A stretch of DNA of 64,000 bases. Origin: Bedellia somnulentella (lineage: Eukaryota; Arthropoda; Insecta; Lepidoptera; Bedelliidae). Under the pieces are notes generated by a model. The model was given only the letters and a program-made list of their open reading frames with translations. It made no database searches and was not told where the DNA came from. The translations under genes were made by a program, and so were the position numbers. This document shows, one piece after another, positions 20,372 through 32,796 of this stretch (the stretch's first letter is position 1; every line of letters begins with the position of its first letter). The stretch lies in assembly GCA_963576735.1 (NCBI GenBank), contig OY755181.1, positions 17,993,261 to 18,057,260 on the forward strand, in the 5' to 3' direction.

Positions 20372-23300
20372 GCATTGGGGCAGCTTGCGGTTTGTTGTTC
20401 TTGTGCATTATTTGCATAATTTCGATTTGTTTCTGGAGAAAAAGAAAAAGATTGCGCTCGCCTTTGAGGTAATTCAAACAAATTTAATATAGACATGATG
20501 GCAAGTTTAAGTTTATACAAAATTTAAATTTGAGCCTTTTAGAAGGTATTACACCAAAACTGTTTAAAAATAATCTTGATAGCTGAAGTTGTCGACTTTA
20601 AATGCAAGGAACATAGGTTTGAATTTTATATCAGTTCACAATATTTTACTTAATTATTTTTACGAAGCATAATTCATGCTTCATTCATTCATTCAAACCG
20701 ATTCATGCTAGGTTCGGCATATATTGTAAATAGTGTTATTTTGTTTTATTTTCTTTTTATTAGTTAATCTTTAAGTTAAAAATAAGGACAGACTAACAAA
20801 AACTAACATATTAAATAAGTATTTCGATGTTACTAACTTACTAACTGCATATGGATCTTGTATATCCGAAATAAAGTTTTTTATTATTATTTATTATTAT
20901 AATAAGGAAGCTTAGAATAGCACTACCCCATTTCTTCCGGTGGGTGTACATAAGAGGCAACTAATTTGGGCGATGCGGTTGGAGACCCATCACCAACAAT
21001 GTTTATCCTACCATCTTTTCCCCACTCAACTTCTAAAAGTGGCTGAGAAATTTCCAATTTCTCCGCTCTGGATAGCCGTGAGTATATGTATGTATATGTA
21101 CGAAGCAGAAATGGATCCTTATCCTTATTAGGCTCTTTTAGAAAACGAGTCTTATCATACAATATAACCGGTTTGACCATCTTATATAGTTTTTTACATA
21201 CTTATTAACTTTTTATTCTTATTCTTAATGCGTAATTCCAGTTCTCGGCGACGGAATACGTCTGTCAATGAGGACGACGAGGGGTCCGAAATGAAGGTAA
21301 CTATACAGATTCAGATATTGTTTTGTTATTATTTCATCTTACATACACCTAGACCAAATAGAGTGTGTGCTCAAAAAGGCAGGCGTCCGAAATCTATACT
21401 TATAATAAATCTGTAGAGAGGTCAAAGTATAATCAAATATTTTGCTTTGTTGTACTGAAAGTAGGTGTAGAATAGTTTATTATGAAACTATAGCAAAGTT
21501 TTCGTAAGATAACTTTTGTAAATATAGTCATTTTAAGGAATTTATGACCATGACTGTGAATGTTCTTTCGTAAATCATAAATTTATTTTACTGTTTTGTG
21601 GGTAGTGTAAGATTTGACTAAGAATTTAAATACTTCTACTATCATCCTAAAATTTTCTTAGGATAAATTATAACGTTGTTATAAAAATTGTTACATTCAC
21701 TAACAAATAAAATGTATAGACTAGGATTGCCAAATTGCGTAAATTTGTTTCTTATTTCTACAATGTCTAAAATTGTTAAGATATCAGAATGCTACGAATT
21801 TAAAATTCAAAAATTAATTATGTTCTTACTATAGGAAAAGCATTCTGTACATGAAATATATTTTCAAAATAACTATCAGGTTGTGATTAGGGATCGATAC
21901 TGATGCCAAAAATGCAATCAGTAAAATTTTTGTCTGTCTGTCTGTCTGTCTGTAGGTTTGTATGTTCCTTATGGAAACAAAAACTACTCGACGGATTTTA
22001 ACGAAACTTGATACAATTATTCTTCATACTCCTGGGCAGGTTTTTGTATTACTTTCCAACCGAGTAGTAAAGGGGAATTTTGGGAAATTTTGGGAAAACG
22101 GGAGAAGTTACTCCATTTTTTAAGCTTCCGTCGCGTGTGCAGCCTTAATGGTTAAACTTACATAGAAATCATGTATGACGGAAATATTCTTCATAAAATT
22201 ATTAAAAAAAAATCCTCAACAGTTTATGTCTATCTTTTACGATTGACTCACAATAACACGTGTAATTCCTGATAGCTTAGCAGTTCGGATCATTCTGATT
22301 ATATTTGTTTACTCTTACGTTTGCAAACCTCTCACTCATCCCTAATTTAAAAAAGTAAACATTATTACCTATTCAATAAAAAAAGAATCATAGAAATCGG
22401 TAGAGAAACACCGAAATCATACATAACATAAGCCATCGCGCCCGTGACCAAAACCGAATCGTTACTAATTTACATATAACATACTAGATGGCGCCAGTAG
22501 TTGCATCCTACATCACGTAAGGATTTATTTTTTAGTATAAGTATACTTCCAAGCGTTTTATTCCAAAATTTGCTATTAAACGGAAATACTGAACCGTTCA
22601 TTAAAGCGCATTCAAAATCACCAAACTACACTGTTAAGGGAGTGCTATAAATTTAATAAATTGAAAACATTACGCTGAATTTCACAATGCTTGAGCAGTG
22701 ACTGAAGGAAGAAACCTCAATTATTAAAAAAAACAACGCTACCCGTGCGAAGCTGGGACGATCCACTAGTATAAAGAATAAAAGAGCATGTATAAAGAGA
22801 TGGATGTAAACAAAGCTAGAGAGGTTTGCCAGGATCGTACAAAGTGACGATCAATAGTCTCTGCCTACCCCAAAGGGAAATAATGACGTGAGTTTACGTA
22901 TGTATGTTAATTTCATACTTATATTTTTAATTGACTTAATATTATTATACATACATATAATCACGGCTGCAAATCCCTAGGGGTAGCCAGAGCTAAGGAA
23001 CTAAATTTCCTCAGCCACTTTTGGAAAGACGAGTGGGAAGAAGATAGTAAAATAAAGGTTGTTGGTGATGGGTCGCCAACCGCATCGCCCAATACCGTAA
23101 GTCGCCTCTTACGTACACCCACCGGAAGAAATAGGGTAGTGCTATTCTAAGCCGATACTACACAGCTATTAAAAGATGTATATTTTTTTTAATATAAGAG
23201 CTTATTCCATTTGTCTGAATTCAGACGTCTGAAAGCGCGTACGTTAAGCTGGCGTACCATGAAGCAGTATCGAGCTCGAACCAGCTGGTTACTATGTCAA

Positions 23301-25058
23301 AAAACTCTGCCTAAATAGTGAAAAAGTACACAGTGAAAATGGTGTTTATTTCCTAAACTAAAGAGGCACTATTTTTTTTAGTTTTACACTAATTAGGCAC
23401 TATTTAGGCAGAGTTTTTTGACATAGTAACCAGCTGGATACAGCTTCATGGTACGCCAGCTTAACGCACGCGTTTTCAGACGTCTGAATTCAGACAAATG
23501 GAATAAGCTCTATATTAGGTAGAGATGTTTGTGTGTAAGAAGATATTGAGCTTTAAAATCAATTATTCTTCAGCCACCATTGGATGTTCTCTCAGGGATA
23601 AGGTAGTAAAAATAAACTGTCAGTAACGAATATCGAGCTAAATTGCCTAAAAGACACAGTTATTAAAATTTAGATACGTTATTTTATATGTTTTTTTACG
23701 TTATGCTGTGTAGCGTCGGCTAAGAATAACACTACCCCATTTCTTCCGGTGGGTGTACGTAAGAGGCGACTAACGGTATTTGGGCTTTTAAGAGATTTTT
23801 GGGCGATGCAGTTGGACACCCATCACCAACCAGCTTTACTTTACCATCTTTTTCCCAGTCAACTTCCAAAAGTGGCTGAGAAATTTCTAACTCCTTAGCT
23901 CTGGCTACCCCTTATAGGAATTTATAGCTGTGAGAATATGTGTGTATGTTATTTTATAAAATTCACTTTCTCACAGAACGTGGGCGGTCGTCTTGCAAAT
24001 GGCGGCGTGTCACGTGACGTGGGCGAACCGCTACTCAACGGACAAGTTCATATTATAGAGAATCCTACGGTGAGAATATATTGTAATTTTTATCTGTATA
24101 GTTGTCATACATACGACATGATAGTCCAATGTATAGAACACTCGCCCGAAAACAGAAGGGCGTGTATTCAAATCCCGGGTAGGGCCTACACCAATTTGTC
24201 TTACTAAAAGTCATATGTGTGGTTAATTTATCATGGTTGTTAACGGTGAGGGAAAACATCGTGAGGAAACGCACGTGGCTAATTTATACTGAGCCATGTG
24301 ACTGTGTATTAGTAGGCCTGCCCCCTATCACGTGAGTACACTGTCCAAGCAAAACGTGGATACTTTCTCTGGACACTAGATGGCGCTGCCATGTGAGTGG
24401 CGTGAACGTTTATGTTATGTTGTCATATATGTAGTTTATTTCTACCAAAGTATAAAGAAATACTCTTTATGAAGACGAATCATAAATAAGTTTTTAAGGA
24501 AAAAAATATTTTTAAAACCTGTTCGAAAGCCTTTAATTTTAAACAGTTTTTTCATATGTTTTACCATGTAAGCAAATTTAATTAGTATTTTTGTGTTTTA
24601 GCTATTGTTGTTGTGCCCTTAGGCGATGTTTAAATTACTTTCATTTTTAAAAAAATAATAAAAATCGTTGTAAAATAATCATCATTATAGATAGCTATTT
24701 GAAAAAAACTTTGCAACAGCTTATAGTAAACTTTAAATTTATTTCACAGCTATCAAAACCACCAAACGGCAGAACAAAAAAGCCGCCAAATTACGAAGCA
24801 GCATTCGACGTTTCCCGCCAAGATTTCGACACCACTTTGGAAACGGTTCTCAACGACACCCCCCAATATAACCTCCTTGACACCCCTCACTACAACCTCC
24901 TTGACACCTCTAGGAGACCCGAGTACGAAACCAACCGAATAAGCGCAAACAACTCATACAATAAGTTACCAGACGATAATATGAACTCAGAAATGAATAA
25001 TTCCGACTTTGTACAAGACAACAGCAATTTCAAACCGACTTTACAACCAAACGGTTGA
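20372..25058 (+). CDS. Single-pass membrane protein, last four exons
   Basis: Exons 20372-20468, 21242-21296, 23977-24069 and 24750-25058 have GT-AG borders and agreeing phases and give 184 residues plus the stop. The first visible exon encodes a transmembrane helix (IGAACGLLFLCIICIISICF) followed at once by WRKRKRLR, a stop-transfer signal, so what follows is a cytoplasmic tail. The tail carries SSRRRNTSVNEDDEGSE, a VGEPLLNGQVHIIENPT segment, KPPNGRTKKPPNYEAAF and two YNLLDT repeats, and ends TLQPNG. This is the layout of a type I cell-surface or adhesion receptor, but I cannot name it. The extracellular exons must lie upstream, possibly outside the window. Introns are filled with RTE, SINE, Helitron and MITE insertions; the 93-base exon lies between two SINEs. 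Confidence 0.75.
20908..21102 (+). mobile_element. SINE family A copy
   Basis: Head shortened (gcttagaatagcactacccc), then gcggttggagacccatcacc and gccgtgagtatatgtatg. In the first intron of the visible membrane-protein exons. Confidence 0.8.
21340..22915 (+). mobile_element. RTE 3' remnant split by a Helitron
   Basis: Left part 21340-21392 (cacctagaccaaatagagtg, ggcaggcgtccgaa) and right part 22770-22915 (taaagaataaaagagcatgt, gatcgtacaaagtg, tctctgcctacccc, cgtgagtttacgtatgtatg) are contiguous once the Helitron is removed. There is no duplication at the joint, as expected for Helitrons. Confidence 0.85.
21393..22769 (+). mobile_element. Non-autonomous Helitron 1
   Basis: Begins TCTATACTTATAATAAATCT and ends with CTACCCGTGCGAAGCTGG ... 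CTAG. It lies between a host A (21392) and a host T (22770), the canonical Helitron A^T site with no duplication. It contains a TGTC microsatellite (about 21934-21957) and no Rep/helicase coding. A related copy lies inverted at 60468-61501. Confidence 0.9.
22948..23170 (-). mobile_element. SINE family A copy, minus strand
   Basis: The plus strand shows catatataatcacggctgc at the left (tail) and gtagtgctattctaagccga at the right (head), with ggttgttggtgatgggtcgc between. Confidence 0.85.
23208..23510. mobile_element. Foldback MITE, 303 bases
   Basis: Inverted arms gagcttattccatttgtctg and cagacaaatggaataagctc extend inward through attcagacgtctgaa, gctggcgtaccatgaagc, accagctggttactatgtca and aaaaaactctgcctaaatag. 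No coding sequence. Confidence 0.9.
23703..23948 (+). mobile_element. SINE family A copy just upstream of a coding exon
   Basis: Full structure from tgctgtgtagcgtcggctaa to agctgtgagaatatgtgtg. It ends only about 28 bases before the membrane-protein exon at 23977. Confidence 0.85.
24103..24420 (+). mobile_element. SINE family B copy just downstream of a coding exon
   Basis: tRNA-like head (gatagtccaatg, gtattcaaatcccgggtagg), body with tatcacgtgagtacactgtc and 3' end ggcgtgaacgtttatgttat. It starts 34 bases after the exon at 23977-24069. Confidence 0.85.
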
Positions 25059-25756
25059 AAATGTATGATTTGTACAAATAGAACTATTTCGAGGCAGGCG
25101 GCCTCCACAGTAGGGTCCAGAGTCGCGGGCGATTTGTATACAGTTAAAGATATGAGATTTTTGTACAGAAATGTTTGTCTAGTGTTAAGATGGAGATATC
25201 GATATATTCAAGTTGATTTTCGATGAGGCTTTATCATTGGATCGGAACACTCCAGAAGGATTCTCAGCAGATGTTACTATATGAGAATATTAAACTAGTC
25301 TATCCATGTTTAAGAAATTGTGTATATTGAAAATTGTTTGGAATTGGAAAGATTTAAAAATATTGAGAAAAAACTAAAAAAACCTAACAAAAGCGTCGAG
25401 ACAATAAAGAAATATGGCGTCAAACAAACTATTTCTTTTATCGTAACATTAAAATTTAGGTATAATTCTAATGAAAATAATTATAAACACACGTGCCTCC
25501 ATTTTCAGAAGCATACCATTTAATTATATAAATCACCATTAGTGCAACATTATCGTACAAATTCACAAGGAGACCAAACAGGAACCCAAACGGCTAGAGT
25601 ACCTCTGCTTATACTTAGATTAGATACACTATTAAACTAGAAACACATACTTCACAAAATCAGCTTCAATTGATTATTATTTTATATTTATTTCGAATTT
25701 GAATAAAATATTATGAAAGGATAAATAAATCAAAATGCAAAAAATCTTTCTTTTTT
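25059..25756 (+). other. Likely 3' UTR of the membrane-protein gene
   Basis: Non-coding DNA after the stop codon at 25056-25058. AATAAA-like motifs occur, for example near 25702, but I cannot fix the cleavage site. Confidence 0.4.
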
Positions 25757-25945
25757 GTTCATGAAAACCTCATGTGGGGATTATTACTAATAAATAAAGA
25801 ATAAATAAAAGAAAGAAAAATTTCGACACAGGCGGGAATCGAACCCAGATTCAATCAATTGGAAGAGCGACGGAGGCGTATACCCGGGGTCGCGGGTTCG
25901 ATTCCCGCCTGTGTCGAAATTTTTCTTTCCTTTATTTATTAGTAA
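25757..25945. mobile_element. tRNA-like repeat (family D), palindromic copy
   Basis: The left side is the complement of a tRNA-like T-arm and acceptor (cgacacaggcgggaatcgaa). The right side is the direct form (gaagagcgacggaggcgtat, cgggttcgattcccgcctgt, gtcgaaatttttctttcc). The left flank, ttcatgaaaacctcatgtgg, is the family's 3' end. It looks like two inverted tRNA-headed SINE pieces fused into a hairpin. Confidence 0.7.
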
Positions 25946-28050
25946 AATATAAATATTTTAATAAAATAAGTCGGAAATACAATAACTCTTTTTTTCATTT
26001 TGTCTGTCATAATATGGTACTCAAAATCACATAATTATTTATTTAAAAAATAATAGTTAGCACCTAGAAGCCACTTGATACTTTAGAATCCCACAGACAG
26101 TATACTCGCATTTATAAAATAAGTCAATTAAATAAGCAACACGTAATTAAATAATAGTTATTACCAGTGCATATTATATATTTATGATACCGCTATTTAA
26201 AGTAAGACTAAATGGCCTAAGATGCTACAATTTTTAATTTATTTGTCATTTACATCTACAACCTTTGATTACCTTTTCACATTCCAATAGAAATAGTTAT
26301 TTTCAAGCACGTTGACATTTAAGATTAGTTTCCTATAAATTATATTAATAGTAGAAGGAAAGTAAATAAAATGTCAGCATTCAACACCAAAACGATAGAC
26401 TGATTTACTGACATGTATAATTTGTAAATATTATTTATTATAAACTATAGGCGACGGTTTCACGGCTTACAACTTACTGTAAAGTAATTATTCAAAAATA
26501 TGAGTAGGTGGTTTAAATATTAAATTTTTAGGTTGATTTGAAGCGTAATCAATCCTGATTAATTTATATATTATTAAACGTAATAGAAATCACGTGACAT
26601 TCTCGAGGGGTGCAAACACAAGTTAATTTAACAACATCAAGTTATTTGTATTGTTTACGTAAGTTTATATAATATATCCCTCCGTTTTGGCTAGTTCATT
26701 GAAACATATATAATTGGACATTTTAATACAAGGACCTAAATGAGAATATTTTTGGCTCGAGAACAAAGATTCAAAAGATTTTTGTTACAAATCAGAATTT
26801 AACATCTAAAGTTTATTTTTCGATTTTTATTTTTCAATTTTAGTTTTCGATTAATTGCCTTTAAAAGCGTTTAATATAATGAATTTATTTTAAGTCTCTG
26901 TCTTTATTTGGGAATCAAAATACCTTGTTTCGAACCACGCTCTGTTGCCTCTACTCGTATTTGCGGGAATGTCTTTTTATATTATTTTTAGGTCCAAACT
27001 GTGAGTTTAGTAGTACCTGATCCAACGCACACACTCATATATGACCTCGAAAATAAGAAAGCGCACATTTATTTAATAATAAGAAATTAGCATTAGTAAT
27101 CACAGTTTAGTGCAACGCATTATGATATTAATAAATGGTATTCAGTATAAAATAGTTTCCTGCCTTCGTAAACGTGTCTTTTTTGCGTTATGCTTTTATT
27201 AAAGTATTTCATTATTTTAAAGGGATGTTTAAAACTCAAAGTTTGTTACAATCATATCACAACTAAACATCTACCTCATCGTCTTATTATTAACAGTTCT
27301 TCTCAGACTGTACTATTGTTAAATTTTACCCAACGATTTATAGTTTTTAATAAAATTATCAATATTAAAGTGATCCTTACTTACTTTTTATTAAAAACAC
27401 TGATTTGATTTCCTCATTATTTATTTCTAACTTTGACATAAAGATCTGATAAATCAAGAACGCACCTAGGTACAATTACATTTAGATGTATAGAAATGGA
27501 TAAAATACAAATAATAAGTCCCCATTTTTCTAAATAAAATACTCTTTCGTTGAGTCAAGTGTCGGGCGCTTTTAGGTCTTGTATATATAATACACTTATT
27601 ATTAAACATAATTGGACAACGTACCTGAATTTCAATTAAGTTAAGTTATATAGTTAAGCATTTAATTAAGTCTAAGTTAATTGACTGCGTAGGAGTTTAC
27701 AACATAACAGGGTCAAGTAACTTATAGGACTTGGAAATAAAAATTTAATAAAACCTTTATTAACCCGTTGCTGTTGTCTTGAAACTAACATGTCTTTTTT
27801 ATGTTTATGTTACTGGCAATCTCTTTTATTTATATTTAATGTGTTAAACTTTCTTATGTATTATCTTCATATTCATAAAGGAAATATTTGTGCTTTCGAT
27901 TATTATTTGTTTATTAAAAAAATATTAGTTTCAGTATGAACAATTATTTTGTTAAGATGCGTTTAATAAACCACTACAATAAAAAAAGCATTACTAATAA
28001 GCAGCAATGTAGTAATTATCAGATGATTTATTAATAATATATAAATGTAT
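25946..28050. other. AT-rich intergenic DNA, nothing recognised
   Basis: Low-complexity AT-rich sequence with no supported frame. The short frames at 25320-25523 (before this stretch) and 27190-27408 have no splice or domain support. Confidence 0.45.
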
Positions 28051-28054
28051 TTAA

Positions 28055-28478
28055 GGGCATCCCCTCGCTTGACAGTTATTTAACTCACGCTTACGTCGCG
28101 CTAAAAATACGAGTACAACATAGCGAGTACGAGCGACATTTTAACTAGATATCGCGTGGTATAAAACAGCCGTCTCTATCGCACTTACTTATCGTGTACT
28201 GTCATCTCATTCTAACCGATATCTTGCGATAAAATAACGCTCTAGGCCCCAAAAAAATAAACGAAAATTAGCTAAACATTTTAATAATCTACGCACAAAA
28301 ACATACAAATAGACATTTGTTTTATGCTATGCCAGAGTAACATTTATATGCAAGGTATTTCTGAAAATTGATGATTGATGATGTTGATATTTGACTTAAG
28401 ATATTTGACTTATATTATATGACATATTTTATTGAGATTTAAAAAAACAAAAATGAACCCGTTTGCATAGGGATGCCC
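28055..28478. mobile_element. TTAA-flanked MITE
   Basis: A TTAA duplication (28051-28054 and 28479-28482) flanks short inverted ends GGGCATCCC. A TTAA target is typical of piggyBac and Kolobok elements. The 424-base interior has no coding frame, so it would be non-autonomous. Confidence 0.75.
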
Positions 28479-28482
28479 TTAA

Positions 28483-29782
28483 ATACTTCTTTAAATATAA
28501 TAATCATATTTCTTTTTTCTCACATAAATACACAATAGTAATAGATTTAGGACCATTTGCACTGTGTACCTTGAAAAGTGATCGAGCAATATTATCACAG
28601 ACCTCTTGTTGTTGACATTATTTATTGTATAAAAGAACACGTTTTAAATGTTATATTTTTATTCTTTTGCTTTCATTTTCGTATCACCATTATTTGTACA
28701 TAATTTTATCACAAAAAATCTGTTCTTTTAACGTGAATTGTTGCATTAAAAGGCTTTTTGTTGACAATCTTAGAAAATAAGTAATTATTAAGCATAGCTT
28801 TGTCGTGCACGTTTTTGTACAAACTCAAAGAAATAAGCTAAAAAAAGTATTTTTCTAAATTGTCGATAATAAACCCAATATATATAATATATATATATAA
28901 CTTATTGTTAACTTGTATATCCGGTTGTAAATTTAAATGTTATAAATGTGTGATGTTTGAAAATAGTATTATGTGGACTTGTTGGCTTTCAATATATTGT
29001 TAGGTGTATTGTATGAACAATAACACTTAATTTTCTTACCATTTTAAGTACCATCTAGTATTTTAAAACATTTTTTTTTGTATTAAATAAACCTAAAAAT
29101 TTAACAATATTTTCACAATATAATATGTTTGTCTCAGGAAAAAAATGGCCTTCCGTCCTTTTGAGTGAAAACTTGTTTAAGTAAGCCTGAATTTGTGCCT
29201 AAAGTTACAATTTGTAATGAACTTGGTTTACGGAAGTCGAAGGTCCTTTTATTGAACTTTGAACTTAAAACCCACGTGACTTTGTTGCTAGATTGCATTT
29301 AATATAACATAGAAATAGTTGTACAAACTAATAACAATATGTGACCATAATGTTTTTAAAGTATTGTACTTACTGAATACTTACCGAAACATCTACGAAA
29401 GGTTAGATTATTATAATATTGTTTAAATGTCTAGAACCCATATTTATAACAAGACATTTTCATAGAAACAAACACATTCCACATTGCAATAGAAATATTA
29501 ATTAATGTAAAATATTTTGTTACTCCGATGTAATAGGTCCCATAGCTTTTATTATATATATATATATATATATATCTTATTTTTGTATTAACAGGACAGG
29601 ACCTTAGGCCTTAATTCTGCACATTATTTTATTGTATTTTTATTAACCAAGAATAAGAAAATCTATCAATAAGTATTTTAAGCCTATTTTTGGATCGTAT
29701 AATTTGACTGGAAAGGAACATGTATCAAAAGAATAAAGCCAAAATTCGATTAAGTTTCAATACACATACATTTGGGTTACAT
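28483..29782. other. AT-rich intergenic DNA with a TA microsatellite
   Basis: No gene is seen. A (TA)n run lies at about 29552-29575 and a shorter one near 28880-28900. Confidence 0.45.
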
Positions 29783-30274
29783 GTATGTGTCGCAGTCATC
29801 TAGTTAATTCATCAGCTAGCCACTTAACTAAATGCCCAATTTTCATTAAAGTACATGTAAAACGGTTTCAACTCAGCCAATTTCCAAATTTCTCTAGAAA
29901 AACAGATATTCTTTGTCAAATATCTTATTGAATTTTTGTTTATTGTATATTATATATTTATAATGTCATCTAAAAAAAACATCAATTTAACCTAATTTCC
30001 ATTAAATCATACTTCTGTAACTTGCACAATGATAAAAATTATACATACCATCTTGATTTTGTTTTGGCCCATAGTCACTTAAACTTATTTTCAAAGTCCC
30101 GACTGACACTGCTAGCCAAAATTATCGGGCTAACCTAAATCAAGGAGCTGGAATTTTGGAGAGTCATTGACGCTAATACTTGTAATCAACGGCGTTGTCC
30201 TAAAAGCCGGCGTTTAATTAAGTGGTTAGCCGCTTACCTAGCTGGTAATTTAACTAAATGCAGACGACACATAC
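29783..30274. mobile_element. Probable MITE with ~60-base imperfect inverted ends
   Basis: The left end gtatgtgtcgcagtcatcta ... agccacttaactaaatgc is mirrored imperfectly by the right end gtttaattaagtggttagcc ... gacgacacatac. Interior non-coding. Confidence 0.65.
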
Positions 30275-30752
30275 ATCATCACTTCGAAATACACCTGAAT
30301 ATTTGGTTTAACAAAAAAAATTGTAAGCTCCATGAATATTTCATGTTTTAGAATAACAGCAATGGTTAAATTATTACCATAAAATAGGCTGAATATTAAC
30401 TATTAATGTTAGTTTAATTAACACCACATTAGTTTGTAATATAAAATCTACCTCAAACAAGTTTTATGCTGTAATATAAGTAATATAACCGGTTAAGACT
30501 TAGTATTATTTATTGGTTCAGTTTCTATTCAGATGTTAGCGATTTTGTCCCATTTTTACCCGAGTTCCCTTGTAGGGTGTTTTTGATAAAGTAACTTTTG
30601 TTACTGATATTATTGAATGGTATTGCTACACGGATGTTTTATATGTTTGAAATGGTATGTCTTTTTTGAGATGGTAATAAATTTGATGGAAAATATTTGT
30701 TGTGTTTGTTATTTCTTACTTATCTTATATAAAATCACATGATATGCAGAGC
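30275..30752. other. Non-coding AT-rich spacer
   Basis: No coding block or repeat recognised between the MITE and the mariner. Confidence 0.45.
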
Positions 30753-31979
30753 TACGAGGGCGGGTCAAAACGTCCGTGACTTTTTGAATTTCTGACCTCT
30801 ACTGAAACAGCAACACTGCTCCTGTGAATAGGCATCTGTCAGTTGACTCCTGTCTAAATTTTAACTAGCTGCGTCAGTTAGTTTGTGTTTGACAGCTATT
30901 TTTATCAGACTACTCACAAATTTGAGGAGAAAATGGAAAAAAGTGAATTTCGTGTGCTCATTAAGCATTATTTCTTGCGGAAAAAACCATTAACGGGACC
31001 AAGGCTAAGCTTGATAAATATTATGGGGACTCTGCACCATCGATTTCAATGGTAAAAAAGTGGTTTACTGAATTTCGTTGTGGCCGTATAAGCACTGAAG
31101 ATGCCGAACGTCCTGGACGCCCAGTTGAGGTCTCTACACCCGAAACAATCGAAAAAATTCACGATATGGTGTTGGCCGACCGAAGATTGAAAGTGCGAGA
31201 GATTGTGGAAGGCGTAGGGATCTCGCATGGCTCAGTGGTTTCAATTTTGAATGATCACTTGGGCAAGAGAAAGCTTTCCGCAAGATGGGTGCCTCTTTTG
31301 CTCACAGTCGACCACAAACGCAATCGTGTAACAACTTCACAGGAAGGTTTGGCGTTGTTTAATCGCAATGTGGAGGTTTTTGCGCCATTTTGTAACCGTG
31401 GACGAAACATGGATCCATCACAACACACCAGAGACCAAACAACAGTCAAGAATCGGCGCCAAAGAAAGCCAAGGTGGGTTTGTCAGTAAAGTTATGGCGA
31501 CTGTTTTTTTGGGATGCACGCGGGATAATCCACATTAACTACCTACAAAAGGGAAGAACAATCAATGGGGAATGCCAACTTATTGGACCGATTCAATGAC
31601 GATTTGAAAAAGTTCTTTTCCACCAAGACAATGCAAGGGTGCACACATGTGCAGTTGCCATGGCAAAAATCCATGAATTGCGCCCTCATCCGCCCTATTC
31701 TCCAGTTTTGGCTCTCAGCGACTACTACTTGTTCCCAAACCTGAAGAAATGGCTAGATGGAAAAAGATTTGACTCCAATGATGAAGCCATCTCGCAAACA
31801 AAGGCCTATTTTAAAGACCTCGACAAATCATTCTTTTTGGAAGGGATAAAAAAATTTGAGAAGCGTTGGACAAAGTGTATAGAGCTCAAGGGAGACTACG
31901 TTGAAAAATAAAATATTTTTTTTATCAAAAAATCTGTGTTTTATTCCAAAAGTCACGGACTTATTGACCCGCCCTCGTA
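30753..31979 (+). mobile_element. Mariner transposon, near full length, defective
   Basis: Length 1227 bases with inverted ends tacgagggcgggtcaaaacg and the complement of ttgacccgccctcgta, flanked by the TA target. Both the ends and the coding region are easy to recognise, so the insertion is not very old. Confidence 0.92.
30935..31911 (+). pseudogene. Mariner transposase, frameshifted
   Basis: The frame opens MEKSEFRVLIKHYFL at 30935. A shift follows near 30980, then the helix-turn-helix part continues (KAKLDKYYGDSAPSISMVKK, RLKVREIVEGVGISHGSVVS, LSARWVPLLLTVDHK). The catalytic segment VDETWIHH is present in the DNA near 31395 but in another frame, and further shifts separate it from FHQDNARVHT (second Asp) and LSDYYLFPNLKKWL (third Asp, DD34D spacing). 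The end is ELKGDYVEK, the usual mariner C-terminus. Cannot make active transposase. Confidence 0.9.
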
Positions 31980-32136
31980 CACTCACAAACACTACCCGAA
32001 GAACTCACACACCGCATATAAAGTTAATGCATCAAGTAATTTTAATTACACCTGTAAAATCCCATTTATAACCATTCCCGTATGAATTTCAAGATATCCT
32101 TTTTTAATGCTCAACTGATCTACGCAAAAAATACAT

Positions 32137-32508
32137 AAACATAAACATAAACGTTCACGCCGTTTATCCCCGAAGGGGTTGGCAGAGGTACCAATACTCC
32201 TGAACTCACATGGCAAGCGCCATCTAGTTTCCAGAGAAGGTACCCACGTTTTGCTTAGACAATGTACTCACGTGATAGGGGGCAGGCCTATCGCCGTTTG
32301 TGTACGAATACACTGTCACATGACTAAGTACAACTCAGCCATGTGGGTTTCCTCGCGACGTTTTCCCCTAACCACCGTTAGAAGATAAATTAACCACACA
32401 TATGACTTTAGAAAAGACAAATTGGTGTAGGCCCGTACCAGGATTGGAACTCACGCCCTTCTGTTTTTCGGGCGGGTGTTCTACCCACTGGACTATCATG
32501 TCGCTTTA
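32137..32508 (-). mobile_element. SINE family B copy, minus strand
   Basis: The plus strand starts with ataaacataaacgttcacgc (tail), then tccccgaaggggttggcaga and tagggggcaggcctatcgcc, and ends in the complement of the tRNA-like head (ttctacccactggactatca). Confidence 0.85.
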
Positions 32509-32544
32509 TACTATATATACACACGCAGTTAATATTTAGGTCAA

Positions 32545-32770
32545 GTACTGACGGCCATAAATCCCAAAAAGTGGTAGCCAGAGTAGCTGGAAACTTCTCA
32601 GCCACATTGGGAAGTTGATAGGGGGAAAGAAGGTAAAAAAAGTATCGTTAGTGATGGGTCTCCAACAGCATTGCCTAAAACCTTAAAAAGCCCCATACCT
32701 TTAGTCGCCTCTTACGTCACCAGTGGGTAGAAAGAGGTAATGACATTCTAAGCCGGCACTACACGGCAAG
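32545..32770 (-). mobile_element. SINE family A copy, minus strand
   Basis: From gtactgacggccataaatcc (tail) to attctaagccggcactacac (head). It ends about 27 bases downstream of the stop codon of the large minus-strand gene at 32797-32799. Confidence 0.8.
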
Positions 32771-32796
32771 AAAAGAAACTAAGATTAAAATGTTTT

